Positions 1-10,178 of a stretch of DNA of 64,000 bases are shown in pieces. A program made the translations under genes and the position numbers. Each line of letters starts with the position of its first letter. Position 1 is the stretch's first letter. The notes under the pieces are model-generated. The model saw nothing but the letters and a program-made list of their open reading frames with translations, did not search any database and was not told the DNA's origin. This DNA is from Gambelia wislizenii. Its lineage: Eukaryota; Chordata; Lepidosauria; Squamata; Crotaphytidae. The stretch covers positions 20,403,001 through 20,467,000 of the forward strand of contig JAUMIR010000003.1 in the NCBI GenBank assembly GCA_030847615.1. The letters are read 5' to 3'.

Positions 1-554
1 AATGACTTGAAGGCACAACAAAAACAGCAACAAATAAATTCCATTAACTTCCTCACTTATTTATGAGGGCCTTCAAACTGCATCAGTGCTGCCCCTGGCA
101 CTTGTGGGGGTGGAGTGAAAAGTGATGCCTTACTCACAGCTGCAGAACGGAGTCAGCACGTGAGGACAACAGTGTCGTCTGAAACTGGGACCCATTTGTG
201 GGACAGTAATGCCATCCTCACATGCTCCTCTTGTGGTTTTTTTGCCACATCTTTTGAACTACATGGACCACAGGTTCAACTTAGTTTAAGACAGCCACAT
301 GTGTTCTCCTTCCAGTACCTAGAAATAGCTTACTGTCTATTTGGTTCTGTACTTTGTACAATATTAAGTGAAGTAATAAACAATAGGGAGGCTCACAAAG
401 AAGAAATGGGGAGGTACACCTTGCCAGATTTATGTATGATGGCTGATCATGTATAAAAATATAAAATCATATTTGCCTCATATTTCAGAAAGGGTGTGAG
501 CCAGAGATTCACATATGCAAAGATTCACCACATCCTTTATCTACATACCTTCCA

Positions 555-945
555 GCTATCCTGATTTGGCAAGGACAGTCCCAATTAATCCTCTTTCAAC
601 TGCTTTTAAAATGTTTTAAAAAGCAAATTTCATTTTTAACACATTTTAAAATGTTTCAAATGTATCATTCTCCCCCTCTCACTTTCTTCCTTTGTCCATG
701 GCTTACTTCTGCTGCTGCAAAATGAGTTCAGAGTGCAGGAATAGTTCGTATTCAGTTACCTCAGCAAGGGAGAAAGGACAGAAGTGGGCAGAGCCTTGCT
801 CTTCTCAATAGGCTCAGTCAAAAGCAAACAGCTGCAGCCTCTCCTAGCTTGTCTATTTTCCCTCATTAACATTTTTTTGCCATCTTCACCACATTCTGAT
901 CTTGCTAGGCCATGTGTGTCCTGGTTTTCATATTTGAAATATTAG
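555..945 (+). repeat. Unclassified dispersed repeat, copy 1
   Basis: This stretch is clearly homologous, by eye, to 44035-44410, and in reverse orientation to 40245-40455. Shared landmarks in order are a block around GGACAGTCCCAATTAATCCT, a CTGCTTTTAAAATGT block, a pyrimidine-rich block, TGAGTTCAGAGTGCA, and CAAAAGCAAAC followed by CCTCTCCTA. No coding frame is conserved between copies and I see no terminal repeats, so I cannot say whether it is a SINE, a solo LTR or a DNA-transposon remnant. Confidence 0.6.
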
Positions 946-1099
946 AAGGTATGCATCTGTTCCCAACACATAACAAAAACACAAGCTGGGCCATGTGTAA
1001 AACAGCACACCATCAAAATATTTGTGTGGGGCATGTGTGTGTGATTCTTCATATTATTCCAGTAATACTATCCATCTTGCCATGATGCATACATATTCC

Positions 1100-1278
1100 T
1101 TCCTGACTTTAAGAGCTGTTCAACAGTGGAATATGCTGCCTCGGAGTGTGGTGGAGTCTCCTTTGGAGATTTCTCAACAGAGGCTGGATGGCCATCTGCT
1201 GGGAATGATTTGATTGTGCAGGGCAGGGGATTGGATTAGATAGTCCCTGTGGTCTCTTCCAACTCTATGGTTCTATAA
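1100..1278 (+). mobile_element. CR1 LINE 3' end (5'-truncated)
   Basis: The sequence encodes the CR1 C-terminal pattern: a block like FLTLRAVQQWNMLPRSVVES, then QRLDGHL. It is followed by the CR1 3' UTR ending in GGTCTCTTCCAACTCTATGG and a short TTCTATA tail. Only about 180 bp of a roughly 4.5-kb family remain, the usual result of 5' truncation. Confidence 0.9.
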
Positions 1279-1472
1279 TATTAACTTTATCACACTAAAG
1301 CCTAGTCTGTTGTCATTATACACTGTAAACATCAGATTACAGTAAGCATCCTACATTGAGGTGGGTGAAAGACCATATAAAGACCATATATCTCCCAATA
1401 AGAACCTGCCAGAATTTTAAGATCATCAGGGGAAGGCTTTCTCTTGGGCCAACCATCATCACAGGCTCACTG

Positions 1473-1684
1473 TGAGCCCTGGTGGTGCAGTGATTAAATG
1501 CCAGTACTGCAGGCACAACATTGTGAGTTCAGTCCTGCAGGGTTCCAAGGCTGACTCAGCCTTCCATCCTTCTGTAGGTCAGTAAAATGAGTACCCAGCT
1601 TGATGGGGGCAATTAGCTAACACATTGTAAACCACTTAGAGAGTTCTTAGCACTATAAAGTGGTATAGAAAGGTAAGTGCTTTT
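1473..1684 (+). repeat. tRNA-derived SINE
   Basis: The head shows RNA polymerase III boxes: A-box-like TGGTGCAGTGATTAAATG and B-box-like GTGAGTTCAGTCCTGC. A body containing AGTACCCAGCTTGATGGGGG follows, then CACTATAAAGTGGTATAGAA. The same element occurs at 11361-11582, 39992-40213 and, reversed, at about 47112-47383, which supports a mobile SINE and not a tRNA gene. Confidence 0.85.
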
Positions 1685-1689
1685 CCTAT

Positions 1690-2032
1690 TGCTTGGTGAG
1701 GACATGAGAGAGAGCCATCTTGGTGGCTGCTCCAACCCCCTAGAACACCTTCCCAAAGGAGGCTAGGCTGACCCCCTCCCTACTTTCCTTTCAGCAGCAG
1801 GCAAAGATGTTTTATTCCAGCAGGCATTTAATTTATAGCTGTGGGCACTGAGTGTGTTTTTATTCTTACTTTAACTTTCATATGTTTTATATTATATGTT
1901 TTAAATTATAATGATTTTAATTGTTTTCTATTTTTAATTGTTGTATATATAATTGCATTTTAAATGTCGTGAGCTGCCTTGGGTCCCATTCTGGGAGAAA
2001 GGCAGCATCTAAATTAAATAAATACGTGCACA
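1690..2032 (+). mobile_element. L2 LINE 3' end
   Basis: A decayed C-terminal L2 coding block (GCCATCTTGGTGGCTGCTCC, then a CCAAAGGAGGCTAGGCTG block) leads into an AT-rich 3' UTR. It ends at GAGCTGCCTTGGGTCCCATT and a TAAATTAAATAAATA tail. The GCTGCCTTGAGTCC-like terminus recurs at 22450-22500. Confidence 0.8.
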
Positions 2033-3270
2033 ATATATAGTTAGCAAAAAGGCTCCACTATGGATGAAACGAAGTGGGGGCAAAGACACACAGTTAATGA
2101 CCTACATGCAGCCCCTGCAAAAAAAAAAAAAAAACACTAACACACACCCTGTCACCACTACTAAATTTCCCATAAATTATAAAATTCTGCCTGAAACAAG
2201 TCCCATGTGCCTTTTTCTTCAAGGAAAATGCAATTTATGTGAGGCTATCACTGCTGTACCACTGACATTTGACAGTCAGGTGATGAGAAATAGGGTGGGA
2301 TGGTGGCAGTGCAGACCGCCTCTGATAGGTGCCCAACCCTGAGAATTTGCACACTCCTGCTGTACAATATAGATGCCAAATATATGCATAAATATGCAAG
2401 TTCTGTTTTCTACGCCATTCTGTTTATTGGGAGGAGGAAATCAAAGGATGTCCACAACCCTGGAAAGTGTGTGTGCAAAGCAGCGATTTCCTTAAAAAAT
2501 CTTTAGATGTTTCGCCTGAAGAGAAGCCTACAGATTTGTTTTGGATTTTGCTTAAGGCAAAACCTAGTGACACTTTTAAAAAATGCACAGAAGCTCTCCA
2601 TGACATTCCATAAGTTTTATCAAAACCATGTGGGCTCATACATTTTGCTTGAGGAAGACATCTTCCCCTCACAAAATTCTGCTTTTGTTGAAATTTCAAC
2701 AGCGGCTTTGTCAGAAACATTCCACACAGACTCAGAGGATTCAGGCTAGACATTTCTACTAGTCAAGATGTTTAAGAATTCAGACTGGGTTCCACCACTG
2801 CCTGGGAAAATCATTGCCACATTTGATCCCATGCCAAATGTTTTGACTGTGATATTTGAGACTGGGGTTTGACTGTGTGACCCTCCAACCAGGAGGCTTT
2901 ACTGATTCCAAAGAATCTTTTGCAGCAAAAATTGGAGGCCAATCAAATGTGTTTCTTGACCCTGTTTCCCTGCTTCATTCAATTGCCTGCCTCTGTCCAG
3001 AGTCACAATCAATTTACTTTTGGGGGACTGAAAAAGACGGTACTTGGCCTTAAAAATGCCCTTGAGTCCGTATGCTTGTCAGATGTTGCATGTCTAGAAT
3101 ACTGCAGCATGTTCCACCCCATCACTGTGGGGGGGGGGAACAAAGCAGAAATTCAAGCTATGATTCTTTGCTGTCTGTGTGTATTGTGAGTAGGGCTCTT
3201 TGAGGATTTACTCCAGCCTGCCTTTTTAAGTGTATCAACTTGATTTACAGTTGCAGGACTAATGTAGGGA
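2033..3270. other. No recognised feature
   Basis: Short open frames on both strands show no family signature. There is a 15-nt A run near 2120 and a 9-nt G run near 3130. Confidence 0.5.
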
Positions 3271-3336
3271 TTCAAAGACGTAGCTGTGTTAGTCTGAATT
3301 AGTATGCAACGGGATCTTCTAGCTCCTTTGAGACTG

Positions 3337-3591
3337 GGTGCATCTATACTGATTGAGAAGTCTCAGAGTTTTTTCCTGTTCTTTCCAATTTTATACTGGG
3401 TTAAAATAAACCAACCTGGGGAGCTGGGATAAAAAGTCTCTGACTGTACTGGGACCTGACAGAAAATATTATGGGATGAACAAAACATATTATGGGATGA
3501 ACAAAACATGTATAGATCTCCAACATAAAATAGGAAAGAAAGGGACTAAAATCTGGGACTTTCTGGTCTTTTTAATCAGTCTAGATGCACC
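3337..3591. mobile_element. Foldback DNA element, TIR GGTGCATCTA
   Basis: The left end GGTGCATCTATACTGATT is matched by the reverse complement of the right end, GGTGCATCTAGACTGATT. The arms continue inward with interruptions for about 70 bp. Near the centre a 21-bp unit containing ATTATGGGATGAACAAAAC is tandemly duplicated (about 3467-3508). There is no coding capacity, so it is non-autonomous. Confidence 0.65.
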
Positions 3592-3656
3592 TTGAGGGAA
3601 AACAAGCTTGTAGCTTTTGTAAACTGGGTGTAGTATCATCTGATGAAGTAGACTTA

Positions 3657-4237
3657 GGACTTTATCTGACCACTCCACATTACTATTCTTTTGCCGGCAT
3701 AAATTGTGGTGATTTATGCTGGCAAAAGAACCCCACGACCGCACTTAACCTAGAGTAGCATAAAAGAGGCTTCCCCAGCAGTAATGGAGCACAAATGGAG
3801 CTCCGTTTACTTCCAGGTTCCTGATCTTGGTGATTCCATACAGCAAGAAGACGCTAGCGCAGGGAATTTAAAAATAGAAGTCAAACACACACACACAAAG
3901 TACAGCAAAGCGCAAAAACACACTTACAAAGTCCCAAGTACACCGGGGGGGGGGATCATAAAAATAACATCCCCTATCTGACAGTTGCGATCTCAACCGG
4001 AAGTGTTTGCCCATTGACACTGTATTCACATGAGTACAATGGCATGAGGATTCAAACACCAGCAATGCTGGCAACAACATGCCATGGCCAATCTGTTGAC
4101 AGCTTGGGCCATCAATAGAATAGGACAGCTTTTTAACAATGTATGATTGTGAAAGGACAAAGACATCCAGTATGCACACCCTTTTGCGATCATTAGGCAT
4201 CCTTATGACACCATATTTGCCTGGTCTGATAAAGTCC
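3657..4237. mobile_element. Non-autonomous DNA element, TIR GGACTTTATC
   Basis: The left end GGACTTTATCTGACCA pairs with the right end TGGTCTGATAAAGTCC. TA directly abuts both ends (TTA on the left, TAA on the right). The same terminus occurs at 27562 and at both ends of 49384-49675. Inside lies a short strong hairpin at about 3691-3730 (CTTTTGCCGGCATAAAT and its complement around a 7-nt loop) and a CA run. No transposase is present. Confidence 0.7.
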
Positions 4238-4240
4238 TAA

Positions 4241-4460
4241 GGGTGAATTTACACCAAGAAATAATACAGTTTTATACCACTTTAAGTGCCATGGCTCCAT
4301 CCTACAGGATCCTGGGATTTGTAGTTTTATGAGGCACCAACATTATTTAACACAGAAGGATAAAGACCTTGTAAAACTAGAAGTACCAAGATTCCATAGG
4401 ATGGTGCTACACACCTAAAGTGCTGTCAAACTGCATTATTTCTACAGTGTAGATGTACCC
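4241..4460. mobile_element. Palindromic MITE, about 220 bp
   Basis: The ends GGGTGAATTTACAC and GTGTAGATGTACCC are inverted repeats. The body carries the paired core CCTGGGATTTGTAGTTTT and its complementary AAAACTAGAAGTACCAAGAT. Related copies lie at 10546-10765, 19548-19769, 24365-24505 (half), 48685-48904 and about 60183-60403. It is immediately downstream of the element ending at 4237. Confidence 0.75.
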
Positions 4461-4515
4461 CTAGTCTATGAAAGCTTATGCTACCAACTTCTTTCTCTCA
4501 GTATGCCTCAGAGAA

Positions 4516-5662
4516 GCTACAAGATACCTTTGTATAGTAATACAGGAATTGGCACACAGTTATCCTTCCATTTTCAACTCAGAAATGATATGTGTATTGT
4601 GCATTCTCTGTGAGAACTACATTAAAAAAACCCTGCATATTTAAGAATGGTATAAATGCAGCAATGTATATTCTAAGACAAAATCCATATGAATTCATTA
4701 AAGTATGAGGTGAAAGTACATTAAAATAATGCAAACTTGTATATTGAATTGGAAACAAAATGGGCCAGAATGGATGTATAAATGAACATGCAGGAAACTG
4801 GCACAGGCTAGAAATAAACTGATTTCCATCCAACCTGTGAGTGTAAGCTAACTTGCAGCAGAGATGATTTCCCTGGCTTCTACTCAGTGGATAGCAAAGG
4901 CGTATATGTGAGTTTTCTCCTCAAAATTCTGAGGGGGAGAAAAAAACTTCAGAGCATGAGCTGCAATAACTCCTGAACTTAGTTTCTCCAACAGCTCTGA
5001 AAAAGAATCCATTTTGAGTAGAAGTGAGTACTTTACAGAAACTATATTGGGGTGTTACACATCAACCACTTGGCATATGTTTTGCCCTTCAACCATTTCA
5101 ATCAGCAGAGGGAAAAGAAATAGCTTCATCCCACAGGGCTTCATAAAACATTTGTGAAGGAATCCCTGGGGAAGGGATTATTTTTATCCCAAGGTCTTGC
5201 TTTGGACCATTTTCAGCTTTTACCAAAACAACATGTTTTTATCCTGGAGGGTGGAAAACATTGCAGCTTTTCAGTCCTCTGAATTGCCCTCCTTCTGTGG
5301 CACTGACATCCTAAATTAAAAGGGTTCTTCCAAAAGCTTTTGAGATGCCACATTGGATGGAGGGCAAAACACAGCAGTAAGATCAAGAGGAGGGCTTGGG
5401 AGCAATGTGGGAGAAAGTGGGTTAATCAGAAAATGAAGGGAACTGCAGGGAGCACATCAAAGTAGAGTAATCTGATCAAATAATAGACAGGTGGCAAGCA
5501 GATTTAGGGCACTGACAGCTGCTATTCTTTCAGGCCTCATACACATGGACTGAGGCCAAACAAGGGCAGTGAATCACTAGTGGTGCCAAATGCCACAGAA
5601 ATTAATGATAGATGGTTCAACAATTGCAATTCATTGGAAGGCAATAGTACAGAAACAACATA
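4516..5662. other. No recognised feature
   Basis: AT-rich unique-looking sequence. I see no coding signature, tRNA box or terminal repeats. Confidence 0.5.
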
Positions 5663-5699
5663 TGAGAGAGAGAGAGAAAGAGAGGGAGGGAGGGGGAGG

Positions 5700-5755
<56 letters not shown>
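5663..5755. repeat. (GA)n microsatellite
   Basis: About 90 bp of GA repeat, impure in the first half (GAGGGAGGGAGGG interruptions) and pure GA in the second half. The Ser-Leu and Arg-Glu frames across it are repeat artefacts. Confidence 0.95.
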
Positions 5756-5756
<1 letters not shown>

Positions 5757-7240
5757 TGATTTCAGTAGCACCATTACAACATTCATTTTTCTTAATCGTG
5801 CCACTCTCTGCAATAAGCATTTCTGCGAAAGTCCATGCACCTGCTTTCAGTGACGTTAAGATAACAACATAAATAAATGGCCTGACCTATTGGTGAGCTG
5901 AGAAGGTAGCTTTGTATGGTGCATTCGGACTCAATTCTGTCTGGGTGTGACTTTTCCTACACCAGCATGAACATACTTTTAGAGAGCCAAAAGCCACCTT
6001 GGCTCATTCATTTTGTTTATGTATTCTTTGGAAAGATGGTGACACTGGAGAAGTTGACATAAGCCAATCCTTAACTCTCTCCTATCTATAGCTACAACTT
6101 AATTGAAGCAAGTAGTCATGAGATGCCCTCTCACACTCTGCTTATGCAATTTTGAAATAGTCATCCATTGACAACTAAAAGAGGATTAATGTTTCTCTTC
6201 ATTTCTCATTTTTTCCACTTTTAAGTTTGCTTCCATCTGAAATCTATGTCAATTCACCTGAAACCTATCAGGGACTCCCAACTAAATAAACCCACTGAAT
6301 CGATTGTTGAATGGGAAGTCAACATTATGGTAAATCTCACTTACTCAATGGGTCTACTTTAGTTGAATCTACCAAAAAGATTTAGGCCATTATTTTCATG
6401 TTTTCCTAACACATAGATTTCTGTATGCATTTTTGACTGCAGAACTGCACTATAAAACTCAAGGTGAATACTGAAAAATAACTGGGTTTTGGCTTGCATA
6501 TTTCTCCCATTTCTTAGCCAATGGCACTTCTGGACAAAATATCCTTCTATGAAACAAATGGTGGAAAGCTTCTTGTGCCTTCAAAATATTGCTTGCATCA
6601 TTTCAATATTCTTTAGCTTGTCCTACTTCTGGGGGAGTAAGAGGATGACATTAGGAATGGCATTTCTTCAGACTGTAGGGCTTTTGTGTATTATTTGAAG
6701 AGTGCTGGCTTTTGTAACTTAATAGGATGAAAAGCCTTGAAGGCCCTTCAGTTCTCTAAAGTGACAGAGAACCACGTTTAGATCCTATGAAGGAACAAAG
6801 AACTTAAAAGGAGTTAAATGCATCCAGGCTTCTCCTCTCCATGAAAAGGGCAAACACCCGATAACTGTCATCTTCCAACATGTGACAAATGGCTAAAAAT
6901 GGAAATATCCTTGCATTAAATGAGATGCACTGGGATCATGACACAACCAGTCTTTCATGTGTATCCAAATTGGTTGCTCAAAGAAAGAGGGGTTTGTTAC
7001 AATTATAAGCCGTTCTGCCATGGACCAAGAAGCTGCATCACAACTGTCAGGCTTTGTCTCCTACTGTGATTTGATTCCACATTTGGCACAATAACAATCC
7101 CTTTAACTGTCCCGAATGACTCCAAATAGCATATATATAAGAGTCACCAGTTTACCTCCTTGTCCCAAGTGTTTAAAAAAATAACTGAGAACAAAGGGTG
7201 ATTAAAAACTATGACATAAGTTTATGCTACTTTAGTTGAA
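5756..7240. other. No recognised feature
   Basis: Nothing supported. Short open frames lack any recognisable domain. Confidence 0.5.
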
Positions 7241-7283
7241 TGCATGTACTTGTCTCTGTCTAAATACCCTAAAGGCACCAGAT
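7241..7283 (+). repeat. 5S-derived SINE, 5' piece
   Basis: The segment around CTAAATACCCTAAAGGCACC matches the start of the SINE at 23845 (CTAAATATCCTAAAGGCACC). The body resumes at 9473 after the copia insertion. The last five bases, CAGAT, are repeated at 9473-9477. Confidence 0.75.
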
Positions 7284-7778
7284 TGTTGGGGTGTAGAAAG
7301 GTGTGCTGTGTCCACCACGAACACGTGCAGAGTTGTTCCACATCAACAGGACATGAAGGAGAAGGTTTCTGGAGAGACTTCTGCAAAAGACTTCCGGCTG
7401 AGAAGGAAAAATTTCCTTCAGCCCAGAACATTGCCTTGAGCTCTGGCTTGCCAAATAAAGACAGCAACAAGGCCAGCCTTCACTCAACTTGAGGGCTTTA
7501 ATCTATATATATAGTATAGGACAGCTGTCTCTAATACTCATAAATCTCTCTCAAACCAACAAACTGCTTCACCTACCACCATCCACAACAAACCCACACT
7601 GGAGATAATTCCCATCTCCTTTTTATAGGCAGTTAAACAACGCCTGTTACATCAGACATCACAGATGTGCATACTCTCAAGTGCTGACTCACACACACAC
7701 CTGCCGCTGGAGCTTAACTACTTTCATTACTAAGCTTACAGCTCCATCTTGTGGTCACAACCATGTCATTTCCTGACA
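7284..7778 (-). repeat. Copia 3' LTR (about 495 bp)
   Basis: Read on the minus strand it begins TGTCAGGAAATGACATGG and ends at 7284 (CCAACA). The part from about 7505 to 7778 is nearly identical to 9197-9472, with a handful of substitutions. On the minus strand it contains TATAAAAAGG (7618-7627), a likely TATA box. It lies 3' of the pol remnant in the element's own orientation. Confidence 0.85.
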
Positions 7779-7846
7779 TTCCCCTGCAAATAACATGTGG
7801 TGTGTCCCGTGTGTCATTTACACTTATCCTTTTATATAATGTGACC

Positions 7847-8569
7847 TTACTCGCTGATACCTATAGAGTCTGAGACTCCATTCCCATTATTTACAATATC
7901 ACAGTGTTTTCCTAGACCTTGATAGCCCATGCTACTGACCCACCTGGCTCTGGCTTCCCTGTTGCTATCATTTGTCAATTTCATTTTACTTACAGGCCTG
8001 ACCATCCCACCAAACATATCCTGGCTATACTCTACCACACACACCAGAGCTTTGGTTTTCTTCCACCCCTCCTGCTTAGTGCATGTTCTCCTGGCTCTTT
8101 CTGGAGTGTTTTCAGTTCTTTTTACTGCTGCCACAGAAGAGGCTTGTCCCTGCTTTACTACGAAGAACTTTCCTTTCTGAGACCTCATGGGAATCAGGAA
8201 TGTACCTTGACCACCCTCAGTGTCACTGCTACTAACACAGGCATGAGTGTCTTGCCCATGAGTCTCAACTTGTTCTTGTTTCACAGTCACTATCTCTGGC
8301 TTTGGTTGCAAGTCTAATGAAGTGCTAGGCTCTTCTGGAGTACCAGGCACCTTCAAAATGCCCTGTTTACTCGAAATTCCAGGCTGTTGTGACACACCTG
8401 GTTTCTCATCTAAGACATCCCTGGATGCATGTACCCCTCCATTTCTGTTGTTCTTATCTACCACACTGGCTTTCTGTTCTACAACAACATTCTGGTCAGG
8501 ATACAGGTCTCTTCCACACAGCATGAGTCTCAAAACTAGCACTCCTCGCATACAAAATCCTATTCCCAT
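7847..8569 (-). pseudogene. Copia pol linker region (integrase to RT)
   Basis: This 240-codon open frame is hydrophilic and low in complexity, with many Gln, Ser, Thr and Lys residues. It contains segments like PGVSQQPGISSKQG and KVPGTPEEPSTSLDL. In copia polyproteins the stretch between the integrase core and the reverse transcriptase has this character. The frame follows, in the minus direction, the integrase fragment at 8496-8804, overlapping it by about 74 bp in another frame, so a frameshift separates them. No RT motif follows; the 3' LTR comes next, so RT and RNase H were deleted. The link to copia is inferred mainly from position. Confidence 0.6.
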
Positions 8570-8804
8570 CCATCAGGAACCTGTACTTGTTCCCCTCATA
8601 GCCCACAAAATGCAACCTTTGGCTTTTGGGCTGATTCTTTTTCCTGAACTGAGGAGGAATGTACACTGATGCAAATTGTCCAAACACTCTTAAGTACTTT
8701 AGGTTTGGTGCTCTTCCATACAATAAGTAGTATGGTGTTTGGTTTATTGCACTGCACCATGACCTATTTACAATATGACAGCAGTTCTTGTTGCTTCTCC
8801 CCAC
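8496..8804 (-). pseudogene. Copia integrase, C-terminal part of the core
   Basis: The minus-strand frame contains VNRSWCSAINQTPYYLLYGR, then PNLKYLRVFGQFASVYIP, KSQRLHFVGYEGNKYRFLM and a DGNRILYARSASFE block. These are the conserved copia motifs after the catalytic Glu: the KTPYELW-like block, the LRVFG(C) block and the F.GY....K.YR.. block. It continues the fragment at 8768-8989 with a frame change between them. There is no sign of host domestication; the frame is broken on both sides. Confidence 0.85.
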
Positions 8805-9135
8805 AAATTAGCTGGCGCTCCAGAATCCTCTAACATACAATCCCTTATTTGGTTTATCATCCCAATCCTATGTTCAGCCAAACCATCCTCAGCTGGACAT
8901 CCGGGATTTGTAGTTTTCTGTTGGATCCCTTTCCACCCAAACCACTGCTGCAAATTACTACTTAAGAATTCCCCACCTCTGTCAGTCACAACAGTGCCAA
9001 CCTTGTAGGGAAACTCCCTTTAAACAGAATTGACCCATGTTTTGATCATATCAGCAGCCTTGCTTTTGGTTTTGAGCATTGCCACATAGGTAAATCTGGT
9101 ATGCCTATCTACTATCAATAGGGTAAGCCTGCTAC
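8768..9135 (-). pseudogene. Copia integrase catalytic core fragment
   Basis: The main frame (8768-8989) reads TDRGGEFLSSNLQQWF, then GIQQKTTNPGCPAEDGLAEH and RIGMINQIRDCMLEDSGAPA. DRGGEF holds the second catalytic Asp of the DDE triad, and the AEDGLAEH segment holds the catalytic Glu in the position that is usually ENG.AER. Further upstream, to about 9135, the translation continues (TRFTYVAMLKTKSKAADMIK) with a stop just before the EFPYKVGTVV segment. The region with the first catalytic Asp is at the very edge, next to the LTR palindrome. Gag and protease do not follow. Confidence 0.85.
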
Positions 9136-9162
9136 CCCCTATACTATATATATATAGTATAT

Positions 9163-9247
9163 TGAGAGAAATTTATGAGTATTAGAGACGGCTGTCCTAT
9201 ACTCTGAGTATAGGACAGCCGTCTCTAATACTCATAAATCTCTCTCA
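9163..9247. repeat. 42-bp-arm palindrome at the copia 5' LTR junction
   Basis: Arms 9163-9204 and 9206-9247 are inverted copies with one mismatch around a single central T. The right arm is normal LTR sequence (also at 7510-7551); the left arm is its inverted duplicate, pointing into the pol remnant. Confidence 0.95.
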
Positions 9248-9472
9248 AACTAACAAACTGCTTCGCCAACCACCATCCACAACAAACCCACACTGGAGAT
9301 AATTCCCATGTCCTTTTTATAGGCAGTTAAACAATGCCTGTTACATCAGGCATCTGAGGTGTGCATACTCTCAAGTGCTGACTCACACACACACCTGCCA
9401 CTGGGGCTTATCTACTTTCATTACTAAGCTTACAGCTCCATCTTGAGTTCACATCCATGTCATTTCCTGACA
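9197..9472 (-). repeat. Copia 5' LTR, truncated
   Basis: This matches the distal part of the left LTR, including TCCTTTTTATAGGCAGTTAA (a TATAAAAAGG box on the minus strand at 9312-9321) and the CATTTCCTGACA end. The inner roughly 220 bp present in the left LTR are missing. With them went the primer-binding site, gag and protease. Confidence 0.85.
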
Positions 9473-9682
9473 CAGATACCATCTGATCTTGGAAGCTAAG
9501 CAGGGTCTGCACTGGCTAGTACTTGGATAGGAGACTGCCAATGCATAAACAGGTGCTGTTGGCTCTATTTCAGATGAAAGAACTGGCAAAACCACCTCTG
9601 AGTGATCCTTGCCTAAGAAAACCTATATAATTCATGGGTGTCACCATAAGCCAAGAGGCAACATGAAAGCACACACACATAC
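9473..9682 (+). repeat. 5S rRNA-derived SINE, main part
   Basis: TCTTGGAAGCTAAGCAGGGT is the internal-control-region sequence of vertebrate 5S rRNA, and GTACTTGGATAGGAGACTGC follows as in 5S. The body has AGAACTGGCAAAACCACCTC and CCTTGCCTAAGAAAACCTAT, then a tail resembling BovB (CACCATAAGCCAAGAGGCAA) and ACACACACA. It is a retroposon and not a 5S gene: it lacks an intact 5S 5' end and has a non-5S tail. Other copies: 23845-24083, 58018-58222 (reversed), and tails at 51745-51815 and 61048-61125. Confidence 0.85.
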
Positions 9683-9699
9683 TTAGATATATTATGAGT

Positions 9700-9910
9700 T
9701 TTTGAATTATGAATTGATGGTTTTAATATATGTGGTTTTTATACTGATGTTATGCTCTTTTGACCAATTATGTATTTTAAGTCGGTGCTAGTGTTTTTAA
9801 GTGTGTTATGTGTCAATTTTTTCTTGAATCTTAATGTGTTGTTCCTTGCCTTGATCCATAGGGAGAGATTGGTATGAAATAAAGATGATGATGATGATGA
9901 CGACGACATA
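9700..9910 (+). mobile_element. LINE 3' end (L2-like) with GAT/GAC tail
   Basis: CCTTGCCTTGATCCATAGGG then GAGATTGGTATGAAATAAAG resembles the short conserved L2-type 3' terminus (CCGCCTTGA...AATAAA). A (GAT)n then (GAC)n tail follows. Confidence 0.5.
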
Positions 9911-10178
9911 TCTCTGTAACAGATCCTCCAAATGTAACCAAAGCACCTATCAAATCTCTTGCCACTGCCCTTCACATTTTTGAATCCCCAATTTTGCCTC
10001 TTCTTGCCCTGCCTCCCTTGATACTTTCCACTGTTTCAACTCTGACATCACATTGAACTACTATGGACAGGAGTGTCAAATCCATTCTGATTGCTATTAG
10101 CTTAGTTGCTATGATGTCCCAAAGGAAATAGTCAGCCCCAGGTAGATGCATGGGTTTGTCTGATTGAAAACTGGAGAG

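Larger units (their letters stand above)
3271..4515 (+). repeat. Interspersed repeat broken by three inverted-repeat elements
   Basis: Parts of one older dispersed repeat appear at 3271-3335 (GTAGCTGTGTTAGTCTGAAT), 3592-3656 (ATCATCTGATGAAGTAGAC) and 4461-4515 (GTCTATGAAAGCTTATGCTA). Three inverted-repeat elements separate them: 3337-3591, 3657-4237 and 4241-4460. I recognise the landmarks as a widespread reptile repeat but cannot classify it. Confidence 0.55.
7284..9472 (-). mobile_element. Decayed Ty1/copia LTR retrotransposon
   Basis: A complete insertion unit. It starts TGTTGG and ends CTGACA (TG...CA ends), with the 5-bp direct repeat CAGAT on both sides (7279-7283 and 9473-9477). Two LTR regions, about 7284-7778 and 9197-9472, match closely over the shared part. 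Between them is a minus-strand remnant of copia pol: the C-terminal part of the integrase core and the integrase-RT linker. Gag, protease, the N-terminal integrase, RT and RNase H are missing. The right (5') LTR lacks its inner part and carries an inverted duplication (9163-9247). The target was a 5S-derived SINE. It cannot move on its own. Confidence 0.9.

Noticed and set aside
5590..5853. Arg-Glu and Ser-Leu repeat proteins
   Set aside because: They are translations of the (GA)n microsatellite.
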